Shown here: positions 8,204 through 16,357 of the stretch, in pieces
Layout: each line of letters starts with the position of its first letter
How positions within the stretch are numbered: position 1 is the stretch's first letter
Assembly (NCBI GenBank): GCA_003248865.1
Contig: QFPK01000021.1
Span: forward strand, 1 to 60,264
Source: Sphingomonas sp.
GTDB lineage: Bacteria > Pseudomonadota > Alphaproteobacteria > Sphingomonadales > Sphingomonadaceae
Direction: 5' to 3'
Length of the DNA stretch: 60,264 nt
Made by a program: the position numbers and the translations under genes
Notes under the pieces: model-generated
What the model saw: the letters and a program-made list of their open reading frames with translations, nothing else
Told to the model about the DNA's origin: nothing
The model's database searches: none

Positions 8204-9010
8204 CTAAAGCAGCTCAGTCCCCACAGCCCACCAGCCCTGCGGCGCCACCACCTCCGGCACCGGGCCGTCGAACAGCGCAAAGCAGGTCGCGCCGGAACCC
8301 GACATGCGAGCGAGCGATGCGCCCGGCAGCCCATGGAGCCAGTCCAGCACATCGGCGATCACCGGCTGCAGCCGGATCGCCGGGGCTTCGAGATCGTTGC
8401 GCGCGGCTCGCCAGTCCGCGCCCAGCGCGCCGCGATCCTCTCCGTCCCAGCCCTTAAACACCGGCCCCGTCGGCACGGCGACTCCCGGGTTCACCAGCAG
8501 CACGCCCATCCCCGTCAGCGGCCCGGCATCGGTCAGCGCTTCCCCCACGCCGGTGCCGATGGCGGCCCGGCTGCGCACGCAGGCGGGCACGTCCGCGCCC
8601 AGCCGCGCACCGATCCGCTCCAGATCGGCTTCGCCCAGCGGCTCGCCTGCCAGCCGGTTCAGCAGCCGCAGCGCGGCGCCCGCGTCCGCGCTGCCGCCGC
8701 CAAGCCCTGCGGCGACGGGAATTCGCTTGTCCAGCGTCAGGGCATAGCGCCCGCCCCCTGCCTCCGCCTGAAACGCATGTGCCGCGCGCAGCACCAGATT
8801 GTCGGCCAGCGGCCCTGCGTGCCCGGCGGTCGGGCCGGTCAGGCTCAGGCTCCAGTCGTCGGCCTCTGCGGCTTCCAGCCGGTCCCCGAAGCGAGTGAAG
8901 GCGAACAGCGTTTCCAGCTCATGATAGCCGTCTGTCCGGCGCGCACGCACATGCAGCGCCAGGTTGATCTTGGCAGGCGCGGGCTCGATCCCGCCGGAAA
9001 GCGGCGTCAT
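8204..9010 (-). CDS. ispE: 4-diphosphocytidyl-2-C-methyl-D-erythritol kinase
   Basis: A 268-residue GHMP kinase that phosphorylates CDP-methylerythritol in the non-mevalonate isoprenoid pathway. The N-terminal APAKINLALHV segment with the catalytic Lys-Asn environment and DGYHEL are typical. The ATP-binding loop PVAAGLGGGSADAGAALR and the C-terminal ARMSGSGATCFALF motif are intact. The length is normal for the family (about 280). The start codon overlaps the stop of the upstream TPR gene (ATGA), so the two genes are translationally coupled. The start chosen gives the canonical short N-terminus. Confidence 0.95.
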   Translation of the reverse strand: MTPLSGGIEPAPAKINLALHVRARRTDGYHELETLFAFTRFGDRLEAAEADDWSLSLTGPTAGHAGPLADNLVLRAAHAFQAEAGGGRYALTLDKRIPVAAGLGGGSADAGAALRLLNRLAGEPLGEADLERIGARLGADVPACVRSRAAIGTGVGEALTDAGPLTGMGVLLVNPGVAVPTGPVFKGWDGEDRGALGADWRAARNDLEAPAIRLQPVIADVLDWLHGLPGASLARMSGSGATCFALFDGPVPEVVAPQGWWAVGTELL

Positions 9011-10767
9011 TTGCTGGCGAGTGCGACATCAAGCCCGAAATCGAGCTTCTTCGCCAGCAGCGCCGACAACTTCGCCTCCGGCGACAACGCCGTCGCACTG
9101 GCCCAGGCATGGCGCGCCTCGATCTTGCGGCCCGCCTTCCAAAGCGCATCGCCGAGATGATCGGCGATGGTCGGGTCGCCCGGCTCGGCGGCGCGTGCCT
9201 GTTCCAGCAGGCGCACGGCCTCGGCATAATTGCCGGCGGAATATTCCGCCCAGCCCATGCTGTCGACGATGGCGCCATTGTCCGGCGCGACCTTGTAGGC
9301 CCGCGCGATCAGCTCGCGCGCCTCGGGCACGGATTTGCCCCGATCCAGCAGCGAATAGCCCAGATAGTTCAGGAACAGCGCATTGTCGGGCTGCACCTCC
9401 ACGGCCTGGCGCAGGTCCGGCTCGGCCGAGGCCCAGTTGCCCGCCAGCTCATAGGCAGAGCCGCGCAGGAACCACAGCTGGGCATGCACCGGCCCCGGCG
9501 TTTCCGGCAGCATCGCCAGCGCCTTGCCGTAAGCAACCGCTGCCTCGGCGTTCAGGCCGGAGCGCCGCTCGATATCCGCCACGCGGGACCAGTCCTCAGG
9601 CCCGGCATCCGGACGCGCGGCCAGCCGGTTGGCGATCAGCAGCGCGTCGGCGTACTTTTCCTGGCTCGTCAGGATGGCGGCGCGGCGCACATCCGCCAGC
9701 AGCCCCCAGGGCTGGGCAGCGGGCGCGGGAGCCAGTGCAGCCAGCGCCAGCCCGGGCTGCCCGGCGCGGGCCAGAGTGTCGGATGTCACGAACCAGCCGT
9801 CGGGCAGCTTCGGATCCACCAGATTGGCCAGCCGGGCAAAGCTGATCGCGGGCGCGATGGCCCGCTCACGCGCCAGATCGGTCGCCACGCGCAGCAGCAT
9901 CAGCGCCAGACCCTCTTCGGGGCGGGTCGGCAGCCCGCCCAGCTTGCGGCCTTCGATCTTCGGGTCGGCCGCCAGCCGGGCCCGGGCCTCGACCAGAACG
10001 GGATCGCGATCCGGCCCGCTGCCAAGGATGGTGATGGCGCGCGCCCGATAGGCCGGGTCGGACTTCGCGGCTTCCAGCGCGGCGGCCGCTGCCGCGATGC
10101 GCAGCCGGGCCACGTTCGCGCCTTCGGCATTCACGATTCCGGCATAGGCGTCCGCCGCCTCGGGCCAGCGCTTCGCCAGCGCCAGCAGATGCGCGCGATG
10201 CTCGGCGATATAGGAGGCGGAAATGCCCCGTTCCGATTGCCCGTCCAGCAGCGCGATGGCGCCGTTCAGGTCGCCCTTGCCCGCCATACCATAAGCCGCA
10301 AGCAAAGTGCCCAGCAGCTGGTTCTGGGTGACGTTGCGCCCCGGCGCGGAATAGGCCTGCCGCGCGGCCTCATATCCACGCCAGTCCCGCACGCTGGCCG
10401 CGCCGGCGGCGCGGGTCAGCGCCACAAGGCTGTCGGCAACCGCCTGCCTCGGCTCGGATTCAGGGGGAAGTTCGATGCTGTTGGCCAGCCGCACCGCCGT
10501 CTTCATGTCGCCGGACACGATGGCGACATCCATCGCGCGGCGCTTCAGCGTGTCATCAGGGCTGGCGGCAAGCGCCTGCTGGAAGCGCTGGGCGGCAACG
10601 GGCAGATCATCGTCCGCCACGGCCAGCCGGCCCTGCACATAGGCCTGGGCGGCTTCATCGCTGTTGGGCATCGCAGGCGCAGCCGCGCGGGCCAGTGCGG
10701 GGGTGGATATGCCCGCCGCGATCAGCGGCAGAGCAGACAAAACCAAGCGAGGGGTCAGGAACGTCAA
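9007..10767 (-). CDS. Exported tetratricopeptide-repeat protein
   Basis: A 586-residue protein with a signal peptide at about 1-27 (PLIAAGISTPALARA) and TPR-type helical pairs through most of its length, clearest in the C-terminal third (GYSLLDRGKSVPEARELI, DSMGWAEYSAGNYAEAVRLL, DHLGDALWKAGRKIEA). TPR proteins scaffold complexes; the partner is not evident. A gene of this kind upstream of ispE is, to my knowledge, a recurrent sphingomonad arrangement. The two genes overlap by four bases. No catalytic domain is visible. Confidence 0.8.
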   Translation of the reverse strand: MTFLTPRLVLSALPLIAAGISTPALARAAAPAMPNSDEAAQAYVQGRLAVADDDLPVAAQRFQQALAASPDDTLKRRAMDVAIVSGDMKTAVRLANSIELPPESEPRQAVADSLVALTRAAGAASVRDWRGYEAARQAYSAPGRNVTQNQLLGTLLAAYGMAGKGDLNGAIALLDGQSERGISASYIAEHRAHLLALAKRWPEAADAYAGIVNAEGANVARLRIAAAAAALEAAKSDPAYRARAITILGSGPDRDPVLVEARARLAADPKIEGRKLGGLPTRPEEGLALMLLRVATDLARERAIAPAISFARLANLVDPKLPDGWFVTSDTLARAGQPGLALAALAPAPAAQPWGLLADVRRAAILTSQEKYADALLIANRLAARPDAGPEDWSRVADIERRSGLNAEAAVAYGKALAMLPETPGPVHAQLWFLRGSAYELAGNWASAEPDLRQAVEVQPDNALFLNYLGYSLLDRGKSVPEARELIARAYKVAPDNGAIVDSMGWAEYSAGNYAEAVRLLEQARAAEPGDPTIADHLGDALWKAGRKIEARHAWASATALSPEAKLSALLAKKLDFGLDVALASK

Positions 10768-10805
10768 CGGCTTCTCCTCCCTGACAGTATAGGAGGCCGC
10801 ATGGC

Positions 10806-10836
10806 GCGCGTCGATGGCCCGGGGCCATCGACGCGC
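10806..10836. terminator. Strong 15-bp inverted repeat
   Basis: GCGCGTCGATGGCCC and its exact complement flank a single G. The hairpin sits 11 bases past the stop of the SHOCT gene and before the TPR gene start, both on the minus strand. No T-run follows on the minus strand, so it is a Rho-independent terminator only in part; it may otherwise be an RNA-stability hairpin. Confidence 0.45.
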
Positions 10837-10847
10837 CGCCTTTGCGA

Positions 10848-11228
10848 TCAGCCGATCAGCTTGGCGCGCAGCTTGCCGTATTCGTCGGCCGAAATGCTGC
10901 CGGCAGCCTTCAACTCATCCAGCTTCTTCAGCTCGTCGGCAGGCGAAAAGCCCACGAACTCGCGCAGGTCGCTCTGGGCCTGCTTCATCTGTGCCACCTG
11001 GCGCTCGCCCATGCCGCGGCCTTGCGTCAGGATATAGGCGAACACACCCAGATAGGGCAGCACGACAAGGAAGATGATCCACAGAACCTTGCCGAAACCG
11101 CCGATGTCGTGGCGGCGGAACAGGTCGCCGATCACCGAGAACAGCAGCCACAGCCACAGAACGAAGATGAACACCACGAAGGCGAACATCGCGAAGTTGA
11201 AAATGCTGGAAAACACGTTGGCAAGCAT
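10848..11228 (-). CDS. Small membrane protein with PLDc_N-like helices and SHOCT domain
   Basis: A 126-residue protein. Two hydrophobic helices at about 8-38 (FNFAMFAFVVFIFVLWLWLL) and 46-68 (VLWIIFLVVLPYLGVFAYIL) resemble the phospholipase-D-nuclease N-terminal (PLDc_N) membrane module. The C-terminal 28 residues (DELKKLDELKAAGSISADEY) are a classic SHOCT domain, a short oligomerisation motif ending many bacterial membrane proteins. No enzymatic residues are seen. The function is unknown; it probably oligomerises in the inner membrane. The gene appears to stand alone between parE and the TPR gene. Confidence 0.8.
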   Translation of the reverse strand: MLANVFSSIFNFAMFAFVVFIFVLWLWLLFSVIGDLFRRHDIGGFGKVLWIIFLVVLPYLGVFAYILTQGRGMGERQVAQMKQAQSDLREFVGFSPADELKKLDELKAAGSISADEYGKLRAKLIG

Positions 11229-11327
11229 GGAATTTCCCCTGGGCGGAATCGATTGAACCCCGCGCCCCTTGGCTCAGGACATGGCGAAAGTCACGCGGCT
11301 TTATGGCACCCGGCATGACAGCCGACG

Positions 11328-13316
11328 TCAGGCGTCGATGTCCTCCGCCTCCACGGTCGCGGCATGGGCCTGGATGAAGTTGAAGCGATGTTCGGGCACG
11401 CGCCCCATCAGCCGGTCCACAAGGTCGCGCACCTGATGCCGGTCCTGATGGCTTTCCGGCAGCGTCACGCGGATCAGCGTGCGCTGCGCCGGGTCCATCG
11501 TGGTCTCGCGCAGCTGGCCCGGGGCCATCTCGCCAAGGCCCTTGAAGCGGCCCACTTCCACCCTCCGCCCCTTGAACTTCGTGGCGATCAAATGCTCGCG
11601 CTCGGCGTCGTCGCGGGCATAGACGCTCTCCGCCCCGGCCGAGATCCGGTACAGCGGCGGCTGCGCCAGATAGAGCCGGCCTGCAGCCACAAGTCCCGGC
11701 ATTTCCTGGAAAAAATAGGTCATCAGCAGGGTGGCGATATGGGCGCCGTCGACATCGGCGTCGGTCATGATGATCACGCGGTCATAGCGCAGCTGATCGT
11801 CGCGATAGCGGTCCTTGGTGCCGCAACCCAGCGCCAGCGCCAGATCGGCGACTTCCTGATTGGCGCCGATCTTGGCGGCGGCGGCAGAGGCCACGTTCAG
11901 GATCTTGCCGCGGATCGGCAGGATGGCCTGCGTCGCCCGCGCGCGCGCCTGCTTGGCCGATCCGCCTGCGGAATCGCCTTCCACGATGAACAGCTCGGTG
12001 CCCTCACGGCTGTTCGAGGAACAGTCCGTCAGCTTGCCCGGCAGGCGCAACTTGCGCGCATTTGTCGCGGTCTTGCGCTTCTCCTCGCGCTCGGCCCGAC
12101 GCGCCAGCCGTTCGTCCATGCGATCGATGGCAAACTGCAGCAACGCGCGCCCGCGCTCCTGGTCCTCGGCCAGCCAATGGTCGAAATGGTCCTTCACCGC
12201 CGTCTCGACCAGCTTCTGCGCCTCGGGTGAGGCGAGCCGGTCCTTGGTCTGTGACTGGAACTGCGGCTGCGGGATGAACAGCGACAGCAGGATGCGGGTG
12301 CCCACCAGCGCATCGTCCGCCGTCAATTCGCCCGCCTTGCGGTTGTTGATCAGCGCCGCGAAGCCCTTCAGCCCCTTGATGATCGCCGTGCGGAACCCGG
12401 CCTCGTGGGTACCGCCCTGCGGCGTGGGGATGGTGTTGCAATACCAGCTGTGGGCGCCGTCGGCTGCCACGGTCCAGTGGATTGCCCACTCCACCCGGCC
12501 CTGATTCTGGCCGAACTCGTGCGTGCCGGTGAAGGGCTGGTTGGTAACGGTCGCCTCGCCCGCCACATCCTCGGCCAGATGGTCCGCCAGACCGCCGGGG
12601 AAGATGAAGGTCTGCGTCTCCGGCACCTTCTCGCTCGCCAGCTCGGGCGCGCAGCGCCAGCGGATCTCCACGCCGCCGAACAGATAGGCCTTGGACCGCG
12701 CCAGCCGGTACAGCCGGTCGGCGGAAAAGCGCACGCCCGCGCCGAAGATCTGCGGGTCGGGCCGGAAGGCCACGGTGGTGCCGCGCCGGTTGGGCTTCGG
12801 CCCCATATTCTCCACCGGCCCCAGCGCCGCCCCCCGGGAATAGCGCTGCCGCCACAGGGTGCGGTTGCGCGCCACCTCCACCGTCAGCTCTTCCGCCAGC
12901 GCATTCACCACCGAAATGCCCACGCCGTGCAGGCCGCCCGATGTCGAATAGGCACCGGCCGTGAACTTGCCGCCGGAATGCAGCATGGTCAAAATCACTT
13001 CCAGCGCGGACTTGTCCGGGAAGCGGGGGTGCGGATCGATCGGGATGCCCCGGCCATTGTCGCCGATGGTCAGCGTGCCGTCGGCGGCCAGCTCCACCTC
13101 GATGCGGCTGGCATGGCCGGCAACCGCCTCGTCCATGGCATTGTCCAGGATTTCGGCGGCCAGATGGTGCAGCGCATTGATATCGGTGCCGCCAATGTAC
13201 ATGCCCGGCCGGCGCCGAACCGGCTCCAGCCCTTCGAGGACTTCGATTGCAGAGGCATCATAGCCCCCGGCTCCGCTGGAAGCGCCAGGCGTCCCGCCGG
13301 CGAAGAGATCGGTCAT
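11328..13316 (-). CDS. parE: DNA topoisomerase IV subunit B
   Basis: A 662-residue type IIA topoisomerase ATPase subunit, the partner of ParC in decatenating chromosomes. GHKL ATPase motifs are clear: EILDNAMDEA, DNGRGIPIDPHP and GGLHGVGISVVNAL. The Toprim metal site appears as IVEGDSAGGSAKQAR, with a downstream TDADVDGAHI. The ILPIRGKILNV segment and overall length favour ParE over GyrB, which is longer; the sequence also lacks the typical GyrB insert. The start at 13316 (MTDLFAGG) is chosen over an upstream in-frame ATG because family members begin near here. It is transcribed divergently from the porin gene. Confidence 0.92.
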   Translation of the reverse strand: MTDLFAGGTPGASSGAGGYDASAIEVLEGLEPVRRRPGMYIGGTDINALHHLAAEILDNAMDEAVAGHASRIEVELAADGTLTIGDNGRGIPIDPHPRFPDKSALEVILTMLHSGGKFTAGAYSTSGGLHGVGISVVNALAEELTVEVARNRTLWRQRYSRGAALGPVENMGPKPNRRGTTVAFRPDPQIFGAGVRFSADRLYRLARSKAYLFGGVEIRWRCAPELASEKVPETQTFIFPGGLADHLAEDVAGEATVTNQPFTGTHEFGQNQGRVEWAIHWTVAADGAHSWYCNTIPTPQGGTHEAGFRTAIIKGLKGFAALINNRKAGELTADDALVGTRILLSLFIPQPQFQSQTKDRLASPEAQKLVETAVKDHFDHWLAEDQERGRALLQFAIDRMDERLARRAEREEKRKTATNARKLRLPGKLTDCSSNSREGTELFIVEGDSAGGSAKQARARATQAILPIRGKILNVASAAAAKIGANQEVADLALALGCGTKDRYRDDQLRYDRVIIMTDADVDGAHIATLLMTYFFQEMPGLVAAGRLYLAQPPLYRISAGAESVYARDDAEREHLIATKFKGRRVEVGRFKGLGEMAPGQLRETTMDPAQRTLIRVTLPESHQDRHQVRDLVDRLMGRVPEHRFNFIQAHAATVEAEDIDA

Positions 13317-13565
13317 CTCGATGTCATAGCGGCTGGCCCACGCCAAGGAAACGGGCCTTAAAGGAAGCGGGCCAATATTGCATGACAAGACTGTTGCAGA
13401 GCAGCCACATGGCGTGACCTTATCGCCTGCCCACCATTGAAATCATGCTTCCGAACTTGTGCGTCGCACAATATCTGTTCAATCTGAACGCGCCAAACAG
13501 ATGGGATATTACTCCCACGCAATAATAAGGCGGCGATGCCTGAAGCGAGTGCATCGACAATCAGA

Positions 13566-13585
13566 CCCGCGCCTCGACGCGCGGG
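13566..13585 (+). promoter_or_regulatory. 5'-leader hairpin of the porin gene
   Basis: CCCGCGC and GCGCGGG form a perfect seven-pair stem with a six-base loop, ending five bases before the AGGAGCGG ribosome binding site of the TorF-type porin gene. It could affect translation or mRNA stability. The rest of the roughly 280-bp gap to parE is AT-richer and probably holds both divergent promoters. Confidence 0.35.
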
Positions 13586-13601
13586 CTACCAGGAGCGGAA
13601 A

Positions 13602-14354
13602 ATGAAAGCAGTTTCGTCCATCAGCAGCCGGGCTGTCCTGGCCGGCACCCTGATGATTGCGTGCCTCTCTGTTCCCACCGCCGCCGCTGCGCAGGAGGAG
13701 GAGAAGGCCCTCAGTGTCAGCGGCAATGTCGCCTTCGTCACCGACTACCGCTTCCGCGGTATCAGCTATTCAAACCTGGATCCGGCGCTGCAGGGGGGCA
13801 TCAACCTCAACAGTTCGGTCGGTCTGTTCGTCAGCGCCTGGGGCTCTTCCATCGCAAACTACAATGGCTCCACGGTGGAAATGGACTGGACCGCGGGCTG
13901 GAGCGGCAACATCGCCGGCACCACTACCACGGCTGGCCTGATCTATTACAGCTATCCGGGCGGCTCCAACACCGATGTCGTCGAACTGTACGGCTCGGTC
14001 GGCGTTCCGCTGGGCCCGGTCACGGCCACCTTCGGCCTGAACTGGGCGCCGGACCAGAAGAACCTGTCCAGCTCCAGCCGCTATGCCTATGGCCAATTGT
14101 CTGCCGGCATTCCGGGCACCCCCATCAGCGTGACGGGCACCCTCGGCAACGAGCGCGGAAGCCTCGTCTACGACGAATCCGGCGCCAAGGGCTCGAAATG
14201 GGATTGGCAGATCGGGGCCAGCGTGACGTGGGAAGCGCTCTCCTTCGGCGTGACCTATGTCGGCAACGATCTCTCCACCCGTCGCGTCGAAGGCTATCGC
14301 CTGAACCGTGGCGCGCAGGATACGGTGGTGTTCTCGGTGACCGCCTCCTTCTGA
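13602..14354 (+). CDS. TorF-family putative outer-membrane porin
   Basis: A 250-residue outer-membrane beta-barrel protein. The signal peptide ends around residue 32 (IACLSVPTAAAAQ). The mature part begins VSGNVAFVTDYRFRGISYS, the hallmark opening of the TorF putative porin family, continues as alternating amphipathic strands, and ends in Phe (VVFSVTASF), the outer-membrane insertion signature. Members are proposed porins; substrate is unknown. The start is chosen for the AGGAGCGG just upstream; an ATG 66 bases earlier lacks one. It is followed by a strong terminator, so probably monocistronic. Confidence 0.88.
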   Translation: MKAVSSISSRAVLAGTLMIACLSVPTAAAAQEEEKALSVSGNVAFVTDYRFRGISYSNLDPALQGGINLNSSVGLFVSAWGSSIANYNGSTVEMDWTAGWSGNIAGTTTTAGLIYYSYPGGSNTDVVELYGSVGVPLGPVTATFGLNWAPDQKNLSSSSRYAYGQLSAGIPGTPISVTGTLGNERGSLVYDESGAKGSKWDWQIGASVTWEALSFGVTYVGNDLSTRRVEGYRLNRGAQDTVVFSVTASF

Positions 14355-14375
14355 TCCAACAAATCTGAAACAAAA

Positions 14376-14409
14376 GGGGGGCTGAGCCTGCTGGCTCCGC
14401 CCCCTTTTT
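14376..14409. terminator. Bidirectional Rho-independent terminator between porin and tig
   Basis: GGGGGCTGAGCC pairs with GGCTCCGCCCCC (one internal mismatch) around TGCT. TTTTT follows on the plus strand and TTTTG on the minus strand. It serves the convergent porin and trigger-factor genes. Confidence 0.85.
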
Positions 14410-14462
14410 CATGCCGGATATCCAGCGGATGGCGCCAGCCGCGGCCGGCGCCGATCACGGCC

Positions 14463-16064
14463 TTACTCGGCGGCAGCCTTCTTCTTCGGCGCAGCCTTCT
14501 TCGGCGCAGGCGCTTCCGCCTCACCCTCGGCCTTGGGTTCAGCCGCCTTCTTGGCGGCGGCCTTCTTCGCAGGCTTCGGAGCCTCTTCCGCCGCAGCCTC
14601 AGCCGCCGGTTCCGCCTTCACGACCTTCTTGGCCGCCGGCTTCTTCGCAGGCTTGTGGTCATGCCCATGGTCATGGTCGTGATCATGGTTGCAGTTCGGC
14701 CCATGCACATGGCCCGGCGCGCCGTGCGGAACGCCGGCGCCCAGCGGGGTCTCATCCTCGCTCTCGATGGCGGCTTCCAGCTCTTCACGGCTGACGACGC
14801 GATCGGTGATCGTGGCCTTGCCCAGCAGGAAGTCCACCACCTTCTCCTCGAACAGCGGCGCGCGCAGCTGGGCGGCGGCAACGGCGTTCTCGGCGAAATA
14901 TTTCTGAACTTCGCGCTCCTGCCCCTGATAACGGGCGGCTTCCTGCGCCACGAGCCGGTTCATCTCGGCCTGCGTCACCTGCACGCCGTTCTTCTGCCCG
15001 ATGTCAGACAGCAGCAGGCCCAGACGCACGCGACGCTCGGCGATCCGGCCATAGTCACCGCGCTCGGCTTCCATCTGCGCCTTGTCCTCGTCGGTCGCCT
15101 CGGCTTCCACCTGGCGCCAGATCTGCTGGAACTCGGCATCCACCATGGTCGGCGGCACTTCGAAGTCATGCGAAGCGGCCAGATGGTCCAGCAGCTTGCG
15201 CTTCAGATAGGTGCGGGTCAGGCCGTTCAGCTCGGCTTCCACCTGATCCTTCAGGATCGCCTTCAGCTGGTCCAGCGATTCCAGGCCCAGGTTGGTCGCC
15301 ATGGAATCGTCGACGGCCGGGGTGCTGGCGGTCTTCACCGCCGTCACGGTCACGGCGAACTCGGCATCCTTGCCCGCCAGATTCTCGGCCGGATAATCCG
15401 CCGGGAAGGTCACCTTCACCGTCGTCTTGTCGCCGGTCTTCACGCCCTTCAGGCCGTCCTCGAAGCCGGGGATCAGCCGGCCGGAGCCCAGCTCGATCTC
15501 CATGCCCTCGCCGGTGCCGCCTTCGAATGCCACACCATCGGCAGTGCCGACATAGTCCATCACCACCAGGTCGCCGTCCGCGGCCTTGTGCTTGGCCGGC
15601 GCATCCTCGAAGCTCTTCTGCTGCGCGGCCAGCCGCTCCAGCGCGCTGTCGATGTCGGCGTCGCTCGCCTCAACCGTCAGCCGCTCCAGCGCGATGCCTT
15701 CCAGATCGGACTCAGGCACCTCGGGCAGCACTTCCAGGCTCACGGAGATCTTCAGGTCTTCGCCTTCGCCCAGTCCGCCGTCGATGTCGATCTGCGGCTG
15801 GGTCGCCGGGCGCAGGCCCTTGTCGGCCAGCAGCTGGTTCACGGCATCGTTGATCGATTCCTGCAGCGCTTCGCGGCGCAGCGCGTCGCCATGCATCTTG
15901 CGGATCAGGTTGCCGGGCACCTTGCCGGGGCGGAAGCCGGGCATCTTCACCTGAGGGGCCACCTGCGCGATCGCGGCGTCCACCTTGGCGGCAATCGCGG
16001 CAGCCGCGATCTCAAGGCTGTAGCCGCGCTTCAGGCCTTCGTTCAGCGTCTCGGTCACACTCAT
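14463..16064 (-). CDS. tig: Trigger factor with His-rich and Lys/Ala-rich C-terminal tail
   Basis: A 533-residue ribosome-associated chaperone and prolyl isomerase. The ribosome-docking signature GFRPGKVP is at 43-50, the FKBP-like domain lies at about 155-250 (DGDLVVMDYVG, ELGSGRLIPGFEDGLKG), and the helical chaperone arms follow to about 440. Family members are usually 430-470 residues. Here an extra tail of about 89 residues starts with PHGAPGHVHGPNC and the cluster NHDHDHDHGHDH (about 459-470), a likely divalent-metal site, and ends as histone-H1-like Lys/Ala/Pro repeats. The tail resembles the metal-binding tail of SlyD in style only. It lies beside tRNA-Leu and is convergent with the porin gene. 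Confidence 0.93.
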   Translation of the reverse strand: MSVTETLNEGLKRGYSLEIAAAAIAAKVDAAIAQVAPQVKMPGFRPGKVPGNLIRKMHGDALRREALQESINDAVNQLLADKGLRPATQPQIDIDGGLGEGEDLKISVSLEVLPEVPESDLEGIALERLTVEASDADIDSALERLAAQQKSFEDAPAKHKAADGDLVVMDYVGTADGVAFEGGTGEGMEIELGSGRLIPGFEDGLKGVKTGDKTTVKVTFPADYPAENLAGKDAEFAVTVTAVKTASTPAVDDSMATNLGLESLDQLKAILKDQVEAELNGLTRTYLKRKLLDHLAASHDFEVPPTMVDAEFQQIWRQVEAEATDEDKAQMEAERGDYGRIAERRVRLGLLLSDIGQKNGVQVTQAEMNRLVAQEAARYQGQEREVQKYFAENAVAAAQLRAPLFEEKVVDFLLGKATITDRVVSREELEAAIESEDETPLGAGVPHGAPGHVHGPNCNHDHDHDHGHDHKPAKKPAAKKVVKAEPAAEAAAEEAPKPAKKAAAKKAAEPKAEGEAEAPAPKKAAPKKKAAAE

Positions 16065-16113
16065 GAAAAACCAGTCCTTCTCAGGGGATACGCTCGAGCG
16101 GCTGTGCAGCGTC

Positions 16114-16198
16114 TGGTGCGGGTGGAGGGACTCGAACCCCCACGTCTTTCAACACTGGAACCTAAATCCAGCGCGTCTACCAGTTCCGCCACACCCGC
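16114..16198 (-). tRNA. tRNA-Leu (anticodon TAG)
   Basis: On the minus strand the acceptor stem GCGGGTG pairs with CACCCGC, followed by the discriminator A and an encoded CCA. The anticodon stem CTGGA/TCCAG holds the loop TTTAGGT with anticodon TAG. A long variable arm (TGTTGAAAGACG) marks a class II tRNA, and the T-loop GGTTCGAGTCC is standard. Length is 85 bases with CCA. Confidence 0.95.
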
Positions 16199-16248
16199 CT
16201 CGACAGCCCGGCAAGGCCGTCACTCGATGCCAGAAATCGAAGCGCGGG

Positions 16249-16277
16249 CTTATAACAGGGCAACGCGCGTGCGCAAG
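16249..16277 (-). promoter_or_regulatory. Probable promoter of tRNA-Leu
   Basis: On the minus strand CTTGCG and TATAAG are separated by 17 bases, close to the alphaproteobacterial CTTGAC/TATA pattern. The -10 lies about 50 bases before the mature tRNA 5' end, leaving a short 5' leader for RNase P. Confidence 0.45.
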
Positions 16278-16305
16278 CGTCACAAACCCATGGGCGGTTC
16301 GAATC

Positions 16306-16335
16306 CTTGCAATCGGCCAGAAAGGTCAGTATTAT
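16306..16335 (+). promoter_or_regulatory. Probable promoter of the indolepyruvate oxidoreductase gene
   Basis: CTTGCA and TATTAT are spaced 18 bases apart, 23 bases upstream of the start codon. The short leader contains the purine-rich ribosome binding site GGGAGAGAGA. Confidence 0.4.
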
Positions 16336-16357
16336 TGCCCTATCTTGGGAGAGAGAC

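Noticed and set aside
9109..11037. A long plus-strand open frame across the TPR and SHOCT genes
   Set aside because: Spans two well-supported minus-strand genes and their intergenic hairpin; composition is not protein-like.
14640..14700. DNA tandem repeat in the tig tail (CATGGTCATGGTCATGATCATGG-like)
   Set aside because: It is the codon pattern of the His-Asp cluster in the protein, not a separate element.
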